Below, one piece after another: positions 27,162 through 36,492 of a stretch of 64,000 nt of DNA. Made by a program: the position numbers and the translations under genes. Below the pieces are notes generated by a model that was not told where the DNA came from, did no database searches, and saw nothing but the letters and a program-made list of their open reading frames with translations. The DNA comes from JAXLQL01 sp046331625 (GTDB taxonomy: Bacteria > Acidobacteriota > Terriglobia > Bryobacterales > Bryobacteraceae): positions 372,001 through 436,000 of the forward strand of contig JAXLQL010000002.1 in the NCBI GenBank assembly GCA_046331625.1, in the 5' to 3' direction. How positions within the stretch are numbered: the first letter of the stretch is position 1; every line of letters starts with the position of its first letter.

Positions 27162-29725
27162 ATGGCGAGGCCCAGGCTCTTTCTCATTGATACGTTCGGC
27201 TACCTGTTCCGGGCCTTCCATGCGCGGGCCCGCAGCGCTGCTCCGCCGATGCGCACCTCATCCGGACACCAGACCGAGATGGTCTTCATTTTCAACAACA
27301 TGATGAAGAAGTTACGGACGGTACACCAGCCGGAATACCTTGCCGCCGTCTTCGAAAGCAAAGAACCTACGCTACGCGAACTCGAGTTCACCGAGTACAA
27401 GGCTAACCGCCCGCCCCCCCCCCGGAACTGTTCCAACAGCTCCCCTACGTGGAACGGCTGCTGACCGCCATGCACGTTCCGGTGCTCCAATATTCGGGTT
27501 ACGAAGCCGACGACGTCATTGGAACCATCTCGCGCCGCGCCGCCGGGAAAGGCGTCGACGTAGTGATCGTCTCTAGCGACAAGGACTTACTCCAGCTTGT
27601 CAACGAGCACGTTTCGATGCTCAACCCGGCCAAAGACGACGAGTGGTACACGCCGGAAAAGGTGGAGGAATTCCTCGGCGTCAAGCCGGCGCAAGTGGCC
27701 GACTTGCTCGCGCTCAAAGGCGATGCCGTCGACAACATTCCAGGCGCGCCCGGAATCGGCGACAAAGGCGCACGCGACCTGATCCAGAAATTCGGATCGG
27801 TGGAAGAGGCAATGCGGCGCGCCGCGGAAGTGGAGCGCAAAGCCTATCGCGAAAGTCTCGAGAACAATCGCGAAGTCATCGAACTGAGCAAGCGGCTGGC
27901 GACGGTGGAAACCGACATCCCGCTCGAGTGGGACATCGACAGGACTGCCGCGCGCCCAAGCGATGACGAAGGGCTGCGCAAGCTCTACACCGAGCTCGAA
28001 TTCTTCAGCCAGTTGAAGGAGTTGAAGAGCTCGGAACCGGTGGTGGAGTGGTCCCTGCGCGCACTCGAGTCCGAGGTCGAATTTCGCGAATGGCTTGCTG
28101 CAGCGCCCGCAGACGCGACGCTTGGCGTTGCGATGGTCTCGGAAGGCGAAGGGATTCTCGAGACCACTCGGGCTGGGATTTCCGCGGGCAACGGCGCCGC
28201 GGTCAGCGTTCCGCTCGACCTCGCCCGCGACCTTCTCGCTGACCCTTCGCGCGCCAAGGCCGCGCATGACGCCAAGGCTCTCGCCGTGGAACTGGGGCGG
28301 CGTGGATACGCGCTCGAAGGCGTGCGTGACGACACGATGCTCTACGAGTTCCTGCTGAGCGCGGATCCGGGTGGCTGCTCGCTCGACGTGCTGGGCAACA
28401 AATACCTCGATCGCAAGCTCGGTGCATCGGTGGAAGAGAGCGCGGCGGCAGTGGCGATTCTCGCCGAGCGGCTAGGTCCGCAGATCGAGCAGCGTGGATT
28501 CCGAAAAATCTATGACGAGATTGACCTGCCGCTCGCGCCCGTGCTTGCACGCATGGAACTGACCGGCATCCGCATCGCTCCCGGCTCGCTGCGATCGCTT
28601 TCCGGCCGCATGGAAGCCGAGATCGAGCGCTTGAGCGCCGGCATCTACAAGGAAGCGGGCCAGACCTTCAACATCAACTCGCCACAACAATTGGCGAAGG
28701 TTTTGTTTGAAGACATGGCCATCGCCTACCCGTTCCCGAAGGGGAAGCAGAAGTCGTACTCGACAGCCGTGGACGTGCTCGAAGCACTCGCGCCCGAGCA
28801 CGCCATCGCTCGGTTGGCAATGGAATTTCGCCAAGTGGCCAAGCTCAAGAGCACCTATGTCGATGCGCTGCCGGAACTGGTGCATCCTTCCACAGGGCGG
28901 CTCCACACCACGTTCAACGCCGCCGGATCTGCGACGGGCCGGTTGTCATCGTCGAACCCGAACCTGCAGAACATTCCGATCCGCACCGAGCTCGGCCGCG
29001 AGATCCGCGCCGCGTTCGTTCCGCGAGAAGGATGGCAGCTGGTGGTGGCCGACTACTCGCAGATCGAGTTGCGCCTGCTCGCGCATTTTTCCAAGGATCC
29101 GGTACTCGTCGAAGCCTTTCTGAACGACGAGGACATCCACACGCGCACTGCCGCCGAAGTGTTCGGCGTGATGCCGTTGATGGTGACGCCCGAGATGCGG
29201 CGCAATGCGAAGGCAGTGAACTTCGGGATCGTTTATGGACTGAGCGGCTTCGGCCTCGCCGCGCAGCTCGGCATCCCGCGCGCCGAGGCCGAGCGCTACA
29301 TCAAGAACTACTTCGAGCGCTACGCGGGCGTGAAGACATTCATCCATGACACGATCGCCGAAGTGCGGACCACGGGCGTCACCAAGACCCTGCATGGCCG
29401 CGAGCGCCCCATCCCTGACATCAACTCGCGCAACTCGAACGGTCGCGGATTCGCCGAACGCACCGCCGTCAACACGCCGCTCCAGGGCACCGCAGCGGAC
29501 CTAATCAAGCTCGCCATGATCCGCATCGACGGCAAGCTCAGATCGCAAGCGTGGCGGGCGAAGATGCTGCTCCAGGTCCACGACGAATTGTTGTTCGAAG
29601 CGCCGCCGGACGAAGTCGAGCGCCTCTCGCAGATGGTGGAGCATGAGATGGAAGGCGTGGCGAAGTTGGCCGTGCCGTTGGTGGCGGAGGTCGGCGTAGG
29701 GGACAACTGGCGGGACGCAAAATAG
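27162..29725 (+). CDS. polA: DNA polymerase I, interrupted by a -1 shift in a C10 run
   Basis: Frame 1 (from 27162) encodes the start of the 5'-nuclease domain (LFLIDTFGYLFRAFHA ... EYKANRP). Frame 2 continues with ELFQQLPYVERLLTAM and YEADDVIGT. The shift falls in ten consecutive C's (27414-27423); eleven C's would restore one 854-aa protein. Downstream come the H3TH region, a 3'-5' exonuclease-like domain lacking the usual DxE and Dx3D residues (hence probably without proofreading, as in Taq), and polymerase motifs A (VVADYSQIELRLLAH), B (RRNAKAVNFGIVYGLSGFG) and C (LQVHDELLFEA). As the gene is normally needed, a sequencing error is the simplest explanation. Confidence 0.9.
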
Positions 29726-29753
29726 CGCCCAGCACGTGCCCTCAATAAAACCA

Positions 29754-29782
29754 TTGCACGGCAATATACATTGGTATACAAT
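29754..29782 (+). promoter_or_regulatory. Promoter of the PadR gene, leaderless
   Basis: TTGCAC (29754-29759) and TACAAT (29777-29782) are spaced by 17 nt. The expected transcription start falls at about 29789-29790, on the GTG start codon, implying a leaderless mRNA. ATTG-N5-CAAT (29770-29782) overlaps the -10 box and could be the PadR autoregulatory operator. Confidence 0.6.
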
Positions 29783-29789
29783 ACATCTT

Positions 29790-30158
29790 GTGTTCAAGAG
29801 GAACGGCCGCACCCACGATGACCGCTGGGAGACCCAACTCCGCAAAGGCTCGCTCGATCTCGCCATCCTGGCCATCCTCTGGGACGGCCGCCGCTACGGC
29901 CTCGAGATCATCCGCACGCTCGGAAGCCACGCCGGCGTCGAGATCGCGGAAGGCACGCTCTATCCGATCCTGATGCGGCTGGCGCAGGAGTCGCTGGTGC
30001 AAGGGGAATGGGTCACGGCCGACTCCGGACATCCGCGCAAGTACTACAAGCTGACGGCGGCCGGCAAGCGCCGCGCTACCGAAATGGCCGCGGCTTGGGA
30101 GGAGTTCGCGGGAACAATGTCGAATCTGGTGGAACCGCTCAGGAGGGCAAACGCATGA
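29790..30158 (+). CDS. PadR-family transcriptional regulator
   Basis: 122 aa from the GTG at 29790. It holds the PadR winged helix: LRKGSLDLAILAILWDGRRYGLEIIRTLG, GTLYPILMRLAQESLVQGEW and GHPRKYYKLTAAGKRRATEM. An in-frame ATG at 29736 lies upstream of the promoter and is unlikely. The gene overlaps the HAAS-domain gene by 4 nt, a pairing common in acidobacteria and firmicutes in which the regulator controls a small membrane protein. Confidence 0.88.
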   Translation: MFKRNGRTHDDRWETQLRKGSLDLAILAILWDGRRYGLEIIRTLGSHAGVEIAEGTLYPILMRLAQESLVQGEWVTADSGHPRKYYKLTAAGKRRATEMAAAWEEFAGTMSNLVEPLRRANA

Positions 30159-30742
30159 CGAGCACGGCGGAGTATCTCAATCGAATCGAGCGCGGGCTTC
30201 GCGGACGCCGCATCGCAGCGCCGGAGCGCCGCGAAATTCTCACCGAACTCGAAGGCCACCTCACCGAACGTATCGCCGAGTTCGAGCAGCAGGGTTCGCC
30301 CGAGCCGGTACAGCGCGCCATGGCCGCGATGGGCGACCCCGAAGCGATCGCACGCCAGTTCCACGATGTGCGACGCATGCGCGAAGCCAGCCGCAGCGCA
30401 TCGCCGATGAAGCTGCTCGCCGCAGTGGGCCGCCTGGCGCTCACCGGCGTGCGCGGACTCTTCCTCTTCGTGATCGGCATCACCGGATACTCGCTCACGC
30501 TCGGCTTCGCATTGGTGGGCGCGCTGAAGGTGATCGTGCCTTCGCGAGTGGGCCTCTGGGTCGGCGAATCGGGATTCGTCTGGGGCCTTCCACGGCCCGG
30601 ATTCGATGGCCAAGAGCTCGCCGGAGATTCCTTCGCCTCGATCTCATTCTTCCTGGCGTGCGTGTTCGCCGCCGGGACTACGTTCCTGTTGCAGTCGCGG
30701 CTCCGCTCACGCGCGCGGCGCGCCGAAGAGCTCGCGCAATAG
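30155..30742 (+). CDS. HAAS-domain membrane protein
   Basis: 195 aa. An N-terminal helical HAAS/DUF1700-like domain (EYLNRIERGLRGRRIAAPERREILTELEGHL, in pieces; AAMGDPEAIARQF) is followed by two to three transmembrane helices (GVRGLFLFVIGITGYSL, SISFFLACVFAAGTTFLL). The ATG at 30155 overlaps the padR stop and is preceded by AGGAGG. Such proteins are thought to be signalling or sensor partners of PadR regulators; the exact role is unknown. Confidence 0.75.
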   Translation: MTSTAEYLNRIERGLRGRRIAAPERREILTELEGHLTERIAEFEQQGSPEPVQRAMAAMGDPEAIARQFHDVRRMREASRSASPMKLLAAVGRLALTGVRGLFLFVIGITGYSLTLGFALVGALKVIVPSRVGLWVGESGFVWGLPRPGFDGQELAGDSFASISFFLACVFAAGTTFLLQSRLRSRARRAEELAQ

Positions 30743-30752
30743 CCGCATCTGC

Positions 30753-32297
30753 CTATCGGCAGGCCGCGTTCTTCGCTTCGCTCATCGCGAAAAACGTAAT
30801 CGTCGCCGGTTCCAGGCGCACGGTTCCAGCGGCGATCTTACTTCCCGCGAGCGCCGGAACCGAACCATCCGCCCCGAGCGCAAGCTCTCGTCCGTTCAAG
30901 CGCGCCTTCGCGCTCAGCAGCTCTCCCGCACTCAGCGTGTATCGCTCGGCGGCCGCACCGAGCTTCACCTCGCGCACCGCGCTTCGATTATTGTTGATCG
31001 CGAGCAACGATACGCCGCCATTGCCTTCAGGCATGCAATGCGCATAGACGTGGAGCCCAGGCGAAGACGCGCCCGCGTCGAGGACCGTGGTCCCCATCAG
31101 CTTGTGCCACAACAACGCCGACCAGTAATTCGGCCGCGGCGTCATCGTCTCCTCGTCGATCAACGCATAGTCGCTTGCGGCGAGAGTATTGTGCGCAACC
31201 ACTTGCACGCCGCGCTTGGCCAGGCGGCCGAGTTGGTCGAGATACCGGAAACTATCGATGAAAGTCGATGCCCACGGGTTGCCGCCGCACGCAGTCTCGC
31301 CCGTCTCGGTCAGCCACATCTTCTTTCCGGGCTCGAAACGGTCGCGCAGGTCGCCGTAGAACTCCAAATCGGTGTCGGTCTTGGAGAGCCATTCCTCGCT
31401 CAGCGCCGTCTCCGGTGAGCTCTGCGGGACCGAGCCCATCTTCGAGCAGCGCTTCGAAACGCCGCCGTAGAAATGATACGAGAAGACGTCCACCTTGCTG
31501 TCGCCCGAAGCTGCCAGCATGTCCTGAGATTTGACAATCGGGATTCCCGGGGGCGTCAGTCCCTTCTCGCCCACTGACCCCGGACCCGCCACCACCATTC
31601 CCGGCGCCGTCTTGTTCACGAACTTGCGGAACGCGGCGAAATCGCGCCCATACTGCGCGGCTGTGTATCCCTTGGGCGCACCCGCCATTTCCGCGAAACT
31701 CGGTTCATTGAACAACTCCGCCGCCGCAATCGTGCCGCCAGCCGCTTTGGTGAACGCGAGCAGCTTCCCCGCTTCTTTCGGCGTCCAGGTTCCACTGTCG
31801 TCGCGCGTCCCCGGGCTGATGGCGAATGACGTTACGATCTTCGCATCAACGGAGCGCGAGAACTCGATCACGCCGCGCCATTGGTCGCGCGTGAGGATTC
31901 CGCCAAATCCGGGAGGCGGCTTCACCGGCACGGGTTCATCGGAATCGTGGAAGTAAGTCGAGTTGGCCCACGATCCGCTCACGCGAATGTAAGCCGGTCC
32001 GAGCGCTGCGGCAAGCTTGCGCAGCCGGGGATCCGTCAGGTCGAGCGGCTTGCGCTGGCTGAACAGCGATGGGTCGATGCCGGGCGTCCCGAGCTTGGTC
32101 TCCGGAGCCTTCTGCTCCTGTCCAGCCGAGCGATACGGAGCCCAGAACCGGCCACCCGTCACCTCGACCATTTCCACGTTGTATGACTGAAAGCGCGCAT
32201 CCACCATTCCGATCCGCTTCATGGCGGCGGGGTCGAGCGATGCGACTTGTGCGCTGGCGAGGCTTGCGCAGAGGGTGATCCAGGGTTTCCAATTCAC
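30753..32297 (-). CDS. Secreted glycoside hydrolase, GH79 (heparanase-like)
   Basis: 514 aa from the GTG at 32297, which has GGAGAA about 9 nt upstream and a signal peptide (WITLCASLASAQ). The TIM-barrel clan GH-A acid/base is visible in AAELFNEPSFAE and the likely nucleophile in MWLTETGETACGG. VDVFSYHFYGG and the C-terminal beta-sandwich (YTLSAGELLSAKARLNG) match the heparanase/beta-glucuronidase-like pattern of GH79. It would act on uronic-acid-containing polysaccharides outside the cell. Family-level call is by motif; substrate unknown. Confidence 0.65.
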   Translation of the reverse strand: MNWKPWITLCASLASAQVASLDPAAMKRIGMVDARFQSYNVEMVEVTGGRFWAPYRSAGQEQKAPETKLGTPGIDPSLFSQRKPLDLTDPRLRKLAAALGPAYIRVSGSWANSTYFHDSDEPVPVKPPPGFGGILTRDQWRGVIEFSRSVDAKIVTSFAISPGTRDDSGTWTPKEAGKLLAFTKAAGGTIAAAELFNEPSFAEMAGAPKGYTAAQYGRDFAAFRKFVNKTAPGMVVAGPGSVGEKGLTPPGIPIVKSQDMLAASGDSKVDVFSYHFYGGVSKRCSKMGSVPQSSPETALSEEWLSKTDTDLEFYGDLRDRFEPGKKMWLTETGETACGGNPWASTFIDSFRYLDQLGRLAKRGVQVVAHNTLAASDYALIDEETMTPRPNYWSALLWHKLMGTTVLDAGASSPGLHVYAHCMPEGNGGVSLLAINNNRSAVREVKLGAAAERYTLSAGELLSAKARLNGRELALGADGSVPALAGSKIAAGTVRLEPATITFFAMSEAKNAACR

Positions 32298-32380
32298 GTG
32301 ATGGTTCTCCTCGTCACGACTGAGTCTGAAGTCTCTGAAAGTAGCACGTCGTCGCGCGGCTTTGCGGTACCATCGTCTCG

Positions 32381-33490
32381 ATGATCCCGACCCGTCGCAT
32401 CCTCCTGGCCATTTGTGTGCTGTTGCTCGGCGCTGCTTTCGCACAGAACCCTGCGCAGCAGAAGCGCCCACCGCGACCACCTGCGCCCACGCGCGATCCG
32501 CACACCCCCGGCTACGTGGAAGCCAAGGAAATGCCCGATGGGGAAGTGCCGCCAGCGACGGCCGACGGCAATTTCATCATCGGACCCACGCACCAGCCGG
32601 CGCCCGAGTCGATCGCGCAAGAGGGCGTTCCGCAGGGGACCGTGCACGAGTTCACGATGGAATCGAAGGACAGCAAGATCTATCCCGGCATCGCGCGCAA
32701 GCCCGGAACGTTCGGCCGCCCGGACCCCAATGACCCGAACAAGCTGATTGTCGACAGCTATCCGGCCCCGTACACGCGCAAGGTTGCGGTCTACGTGCCC
32801 AAGCAGTACGTGCCGGGGACGGCCGCGCCGTTCATCATCGGAGCCGACGGTCCGGACCGGCTGCTGTTCACCGTGCTCGACAACTTGATTGCGCAGAAGC
32901 GCGTGCCCGTGATGATCGCCATCTCGATCGGCAACGGCAGCGGCGATGCGCAAGGTAGCCAGCGCGGACTCGAGTACGACACCATGTCGGGCCTGTATGC
33001 CGAGTTCGTGGAAAGCGAAGTGCTGCCGCTGGTCGAGAAGCAGTATGGCGTCAAGCTGACGAAGGATCCCGATGGGCGCGCGACGATGGGCGGCAGCTCT
33101 GGTGGCTCATGCGCGCTGATCATGGCCTGGTATCATCCCGAATGGTATCGCCGCGTGCTGACTTATTCGGGAACTTACGTGTACCAGCAATGGCCTTACA
33201 ATCCGGAAACTCCGCATGGGGCGTGGGAATTCCACGACAATCTGATCCCGAAGAGCCCGCGCAAGCCGATCCGTATCTGGCTCGAGATCAGCGACCGCGA
33301 CAACCTGATCACGCGCGACGCCTATCATGATTGGGTCCTGGCGAATGAGAACATGGCGAAAGTGCTGGCGGCGAAGGGTTATCGCTATCAGTTCGTGTTC
33401 GCGCGGAATGCGGGACATACGGACCGGATGGTGAAGCAACAAACGCTTCCGGAGGCGCTCGAGTATCTCTGGCAAGGCTATCCGCGATAG
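32381..33490 (+). CDS. Secreted esterase (enterochelin esterase/esterase D-like alpha/beta hydrolase)
   Basis: 369 aa with a signal peptide (RILLAICVLLLGAAFAQ) and a Pro-rich linker. The nucleophile elbow is GGSSGGSCAL; the catalytic His is likely in ARNAGHTDRM, and the acid in EISDRDNL. VAVYVPKQYVPGTAAPFI and RVPVMIAISIGNG are typical of the family. It is divergent from the GH79-like gene with 83 nt between, so the two may share a control region and act together on extracellular polymers. Confidence 0.8.
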   Translation: MIPTRRILLAICVLLLGAAFAQNPAQQKRPPRPPAPTRDPHTPGYVEAKEMPDGEVPPATADGNFIIGPTHQPAPESIAQEGVPQGTVHEFTMESKDSKIYPGIARKPGTFGRPDPNDPNKLIVDSYPAPYTRKVAVYVPKQYVPGTAAPFIIGADGPDRLLFTVLDNLIAQKRVPVMIAISIGNGSGDAQGSQRGLEYDTMSGLYAEFVESEVLPLVEKQYGVKLTKDPDGRATMGGSSGGSCALIMAWYHPEWYRRVLTYSGTYVYQQWPYNPETPHGAWEFHDNLIPKSPRKPIRIWLEISDRDNLITRDAYHDWVLANENMAKVLAAKGYRYQFVFARNAGHTDRMVKQQTLPEALEYLWQGYPR

Positions 33491-33529
33491 GTCGCGGAAT
33501 CTGCGGATGCAGTAGGATGGTAGTCAGCC

Positions 33530-33802
33530 ATGGCAACCAGGATCAGCGTTACCCTCGACGACGATCAACTCAAGGATGTGCGGGCGCTCGTTCGCAAAGG
33601 GAAGGCCAAGACGGTGTCTGCCTTCGTGAAGCAGGCCGTGAAGGCCGCGTTGCAGGACACGAATCCAGTACCGAAATGGCTCGAAGAGTTATTGGAGCAG
33701 ACCGGGGGGCCGCTGACTGACGAAGAGCGTGAGTGGGCGGACTCCATTCTCGAGCCGAAGCAGCCAAGGGCAAAAACCGTGCGCGGAAGGAAAGCGGCGT
33801 GA
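33530..33802 (+). CDS. Ribbon-helix-helix antitoxin
   Basis: 90 aa. The N-terminal RISVTLDDDQLKDVRALV and TVSAFVKQAVKAALQD form a ribbon-helix-helix DNA-binding fold; the tail WLEELLEQTGG to RGRKAA would wrap the toxin. It overlaps the PIN toxin gene by 4 nt, the standard antitoxin-first order. Confidence 0.8.
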   Translation: MATRISVTLDDDQLKDVRALVRKGKAKTVSAFVKQAVKAALQDTNPVPKWLEELLEQTGGPLTDEEREWADSILEPKQPRAKTVRGRKAA

Positions 33803-34176
33803 GGGGCGTCACGCTTGACGCGGGTGCCTTGATTGCAGCCGAGCGAGCAGATCGCCGGGTGACGTCCATGCTCGCCCGTACGGCAGAGCAAGGAATGCGC
33901 GTAGCGATTCCTGCCACGGTCTTGGCTCAGGTCATTCGAAATCCAGCAAGGCAAGTTACGCTCCGCAACTTGATCCATCGCTTCCCCACGGACGTAGTTC
34001 CGCTGAATGAGGTCGACGCGGTGGCCGTTGGCGTGCTGCTTGCTCGCAGCGGAACGGCTGATGTCGTCGATGCCCACGTTGTCATTTGCGCGAGGCAGAA
34101 CGACCACGCGATCATCACCAGCGACCCAAAAGACCTCCGGCGCCTCGACTCCAACCTCGAACTCCTGGTCGTCTGA
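33799..34176 (+). CDS. PIN-domain toxin (VapC-like)
   Basis: 125 aa from the GTG at 33799. PIN-domain acidic residues are in VTLDAGALIAAE, ADVVDAHVVICA and IITSDPKDLRRLD. These match the metal-coordinating Asp set of VapC-type ribonucleases. With the upstream ribbon-helix-helix protein it forms a complete type II toxin-antitoxin module between the esterase and isomerase genes. The cellular RNA target cannot be predicted. Confidence 0.82.
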   Translation: MRGVTLDAGALIAAERADRRVTSMLARTAEQGMRVAIPATVLAQVIRNPARQVTLRNLIHRFPTDVVPLNEVDAVAVGVLLARSGTADVVDAHVVICARQNDHAIITSDPKDLRRLDSNLELLVV

Positions 34177-34179
34177 GCC

Positions 34180-35073
34180 CTACGAGAAAGCCTTCCGCAC
34201 TTTCCCCAAGAACGCCGTCACCACTTCCTCCGCGTCCCCCTGCCCCGTACCCAACGCCTCGATCGGCGTGAACCCGCGATACCCGACCTTATCGATAATC
34301 GCGCGAATCCGCGGCAAGTCGATATCCGTCTTCTTCGTCCCGTACCAGACGTGCTCTTTGATCTGCCAGTTCGACGCGTACGGCAACAGCTTCTCGATCT
34401 CCGCATACGGATCGCCTTGCCGCAAGCTGCCCACATCCAGGATCACGCTGAACCACTCCGACTTCACCGCGTCCACCACCCGGATCGTCTCATCCGCCGT
34501 CTTCAGGAAATCGTCGTGATGCTGCAGCCCGATGATCACGCCGTGCTTTGCCCCGTACTCCGCGCATTCCTGGAACGCCGGCACCATCCACTCGAGCACT
34601 TGATCGAACGTGTATCCCTTCGGCACTTCCTTGCCCGCGAACACTCGCACCATATCGGACCCGAGCTTCGCCGCCACATCCACCCAATCCTTCACGAGTT
34701 GAATGTGCCCGCGCCGGCTCGACGCATCGGTAAGCGCGAAATCGTTCCGCACACCCGTCCCCGTGATCGTCACGCCGTTCAGGTACGCCGCACGCTTGAT
34801 CGAGAAGATGTTTTCGTCGGTCGGAACGTTCGGATAGCCCTTGAAGTAGTAACCAGTGAGATCCACGCCATCGAGCTGGTTCTTCGCGCAGAACCGCAGC
34901 ACATCCGGAATCGTCATCTTGCCATCGAGCAGCGGCTTGTTGAACGAGTACGCGTTCAGCCCGATCTTGATCCGGGTCCCCGGCAGCAGCCGCTTGACCA
35001 TGCCTGCCTGAGCGCCCGCCTGCGCGGCCGCCGCGCCAGCCGCAAGCGACAAGAACCCGCGCCGCCCGATCAC
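34180..35073 (-). CDS. Secreted sugar phosphate isomerase/epimerase-like TIM barrel
   Basis: 297 aa. It starts at GTG 35073 (GTGA overlap with the DUF1501 stop) with a Tat-like N terminus (IGRRGFLSLAAGAAAAQ). Xylose isomerase-like TIM-barrel motifs follow: IKIGLNAYSFN, QLDGVDLTGYY, VIIGLQHHDDF, FSVILDVGSL, GFTPIEALGTGQGDAE. Candidate metal ligands are present, but the substrate is unknown; such proteins often sit with PSD1/DUF1501 pairs in acidobacteria and planctomycetes. Confidence 0.78.
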   Translation of the reverse strand: MIGRRGFLSLAAGAAAAQAGAQAGMVKRLLPGTRIKIGLNAYSFNKPLLDGKMTIPDVLRFCAKNQLDGVDLTGYYFKGYPNVPTDENIFSIKRAAYLNGVTITGTGVRNDFALTDASSRRGHIQLVKDWVDVAAKLGSDMVRVFAGKEVPKGYTFDQVLEWMVPAFQECAEYGAKHGVIIGLQHHDDFLKTADETIRVVDAVKSEWFSVILDVGSLRQGDPYAEIEKLLPYASNWQIKEHVWYGTKKTDIDLPRIRAIIDKVGYRGFTPIEALGTGQGDAEEVVTAFLGKVRKAFS

Positions 35074-36479
35074 GCCAACACCTCTTTCACTACCCGAGCC
35101 GGAGTCACACCCACGAGCGATTCATTGCGACCCTCGTGGAAGTAGGTGTTCTTCGCATAGTCGATACCGAGCAGGTGCTGCACTGTCGCATGAATGTCGG
35201 CATGCCCCAGCGCCGACGACGGAACCGCAGCATACCCGAGCTCGTCGGTCTCGCCGAAATCGTAGCCGCGTTTGACGCCCGCGCCCGCCATCCACATCGA
35301 GAACCCGTACGGATTATGGTCGCGACCTGGCGCGCTGTTCCGCGCCTCGATGGTAGGCAGCCGGCCGAACTCGCCCGACCAGATCACGAGCGTGTCTTTC
35401 ATCATCCCGCGCTGATCGAGGTCCGTCAGCAGCGCCGACATGCCTTGATCGATCCGCTGGCACAAGCCGGGAAGTTGTCCGCCGATGTTCGAGTGCGTGT
35501 CCCATCCGCCGCCACCATACACCTGCACGAACCGTACGCCGCTCTCCACCAGCCGCCGCGCCAACAAGCAGTGCTTGCCGAACTCACCCGAACCCGGCTG
35601 ATCCACGCCGTAGAGCTTCCGCGTGGCTTCGCTTTCCTTGGCGAGATCGGCCACGCGTAGCGCTTCCACCTGCATGCGCGCGGCGAGCTCATAATTCGCG
35701 ATGCGCGATTCGAGGTCCTGGTCGAGCGCGTGGCTTCCCCTCTGTTCTCGATTCAACGCGTTCACCGTGTGCAATAGCCGCTGCTGTTCATCCGCGCTCA
35801 TCGACTCGGGCCGTTTGATATCGAAGATCGGAGCCTTCTCGTCGGCCCGCATCTGCGTGCCAGTGAAGATCGGAGGCAACCACGCCGACGAATGCGCCCG
35901 CGCCCCGATCGAGGCTCCTTCGCCCAACGCAATGAACGCCGGCAGATCTGAGTTGTGGGTGCCAAGTGCGTAGCTGACCCACGCGCCGATCGTCGGGAAG
36001 CCCGTAAACCCGCGACCCGTGACGAACGTGAACTGCGCGGTCGAGTGGTCGATGCGATCGGTGCGCATCGAGCGCACGAAAGTGACCTTGTCCACCACCT
36101 TTTGGAAATGCGGCAGCAGGTTCGAAATTTCGCGTCCGCTCTCACCGCACTTGGTGAACTTCCACGGACTCGCCATCACTTCCTGTGACCCGTTGAGCGC
36201 GCGCCCCTTGATCTCGAACGGCGCAGGCTTCCCATCGAACTTCACGAGCGTGGGCTTCGGATCGAACATGTCGATGGTGGAGGGCCCGCCACCGACATAG
36301 ATGAAGATCACGTTCTTCGCCTTGGCCGGAAAATGCGGCTGCTTCGGCTTCAGGTCGAACGTGCGCAGCGCCGACGCCTGCGCGCGATCCTCCATCGCCA
36401 GGATCGATCCGAGCGCCATCGCGCCGAATCCGGTGGCCGCTTCGCGAAGCGCCTGTCTGCGGGAGAAATATCGGGTCAT
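35070..36479 (-). CDS. DUF1501-domain protein (sulfatase-like fold, Tat-exported)
   Basis: 469 aa. It has a twin-Arg signal (YFSRRQALREAATGFGAMAL) and the DUF1501 pattern: KNVIFIYVGGGPSTIDMFDPKP, RTDRIDHSTAQFTFVTGRG, GVRFVQVYGGGGWDTHSNI, TLVIWSGEFGRLPT, GRDHNPYGFSMWMAGAGVKRG. DUF1501 proteins belong to the alkaline phosphatase/sulfatase superfamily. The gene lies 13 nt after the PSD1 gene, its constant partner. Function is unknown but likely extracytoplasmic polymer degradation. Confidence 0.88.
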   Translation of the reverse strand: MTRYFSRRQALREAATGFGAMALGSILAMEDRAQASALRTFDLKPKQPHFPAKAKNVIFIYVGGGPSTIDMFDPKPTLVKFDGKPAPFEIKGRALNGSQEVMASPWKFTKCGESGREISNLLPHFQKVVDKVTFVRSMRTDRIDHSTAQFTFVTGRGFTGFPTIGAWVSYALGTHNSDLPAFIALGEGASIGARAHSSAWLPPIFTGTQMRADEKAPIFDIKRPESMSADEQQRLLHTVNALNREQRGSHALDQDLESRIANYELAARMQVEALRVADLAKESEATRKLYGVDQPGSGEFGKHCLLARRLVESGVRFVQVYGGGGWDTHSNIGGQLPGLCQRIDQGMSALLTDLDQRGMMKDTLVIWSGEFGRLPTIEARNSAPGRDHNPYGFSMWMAGAGVKRGYDFGETDELGYAAVPSSALGHADIHATVQHLLGIDYAKNTYFHEGRNESLVGVTPARVVKEVLA

Positions 36480-36492
36480 GCTGCTCTCCGTG

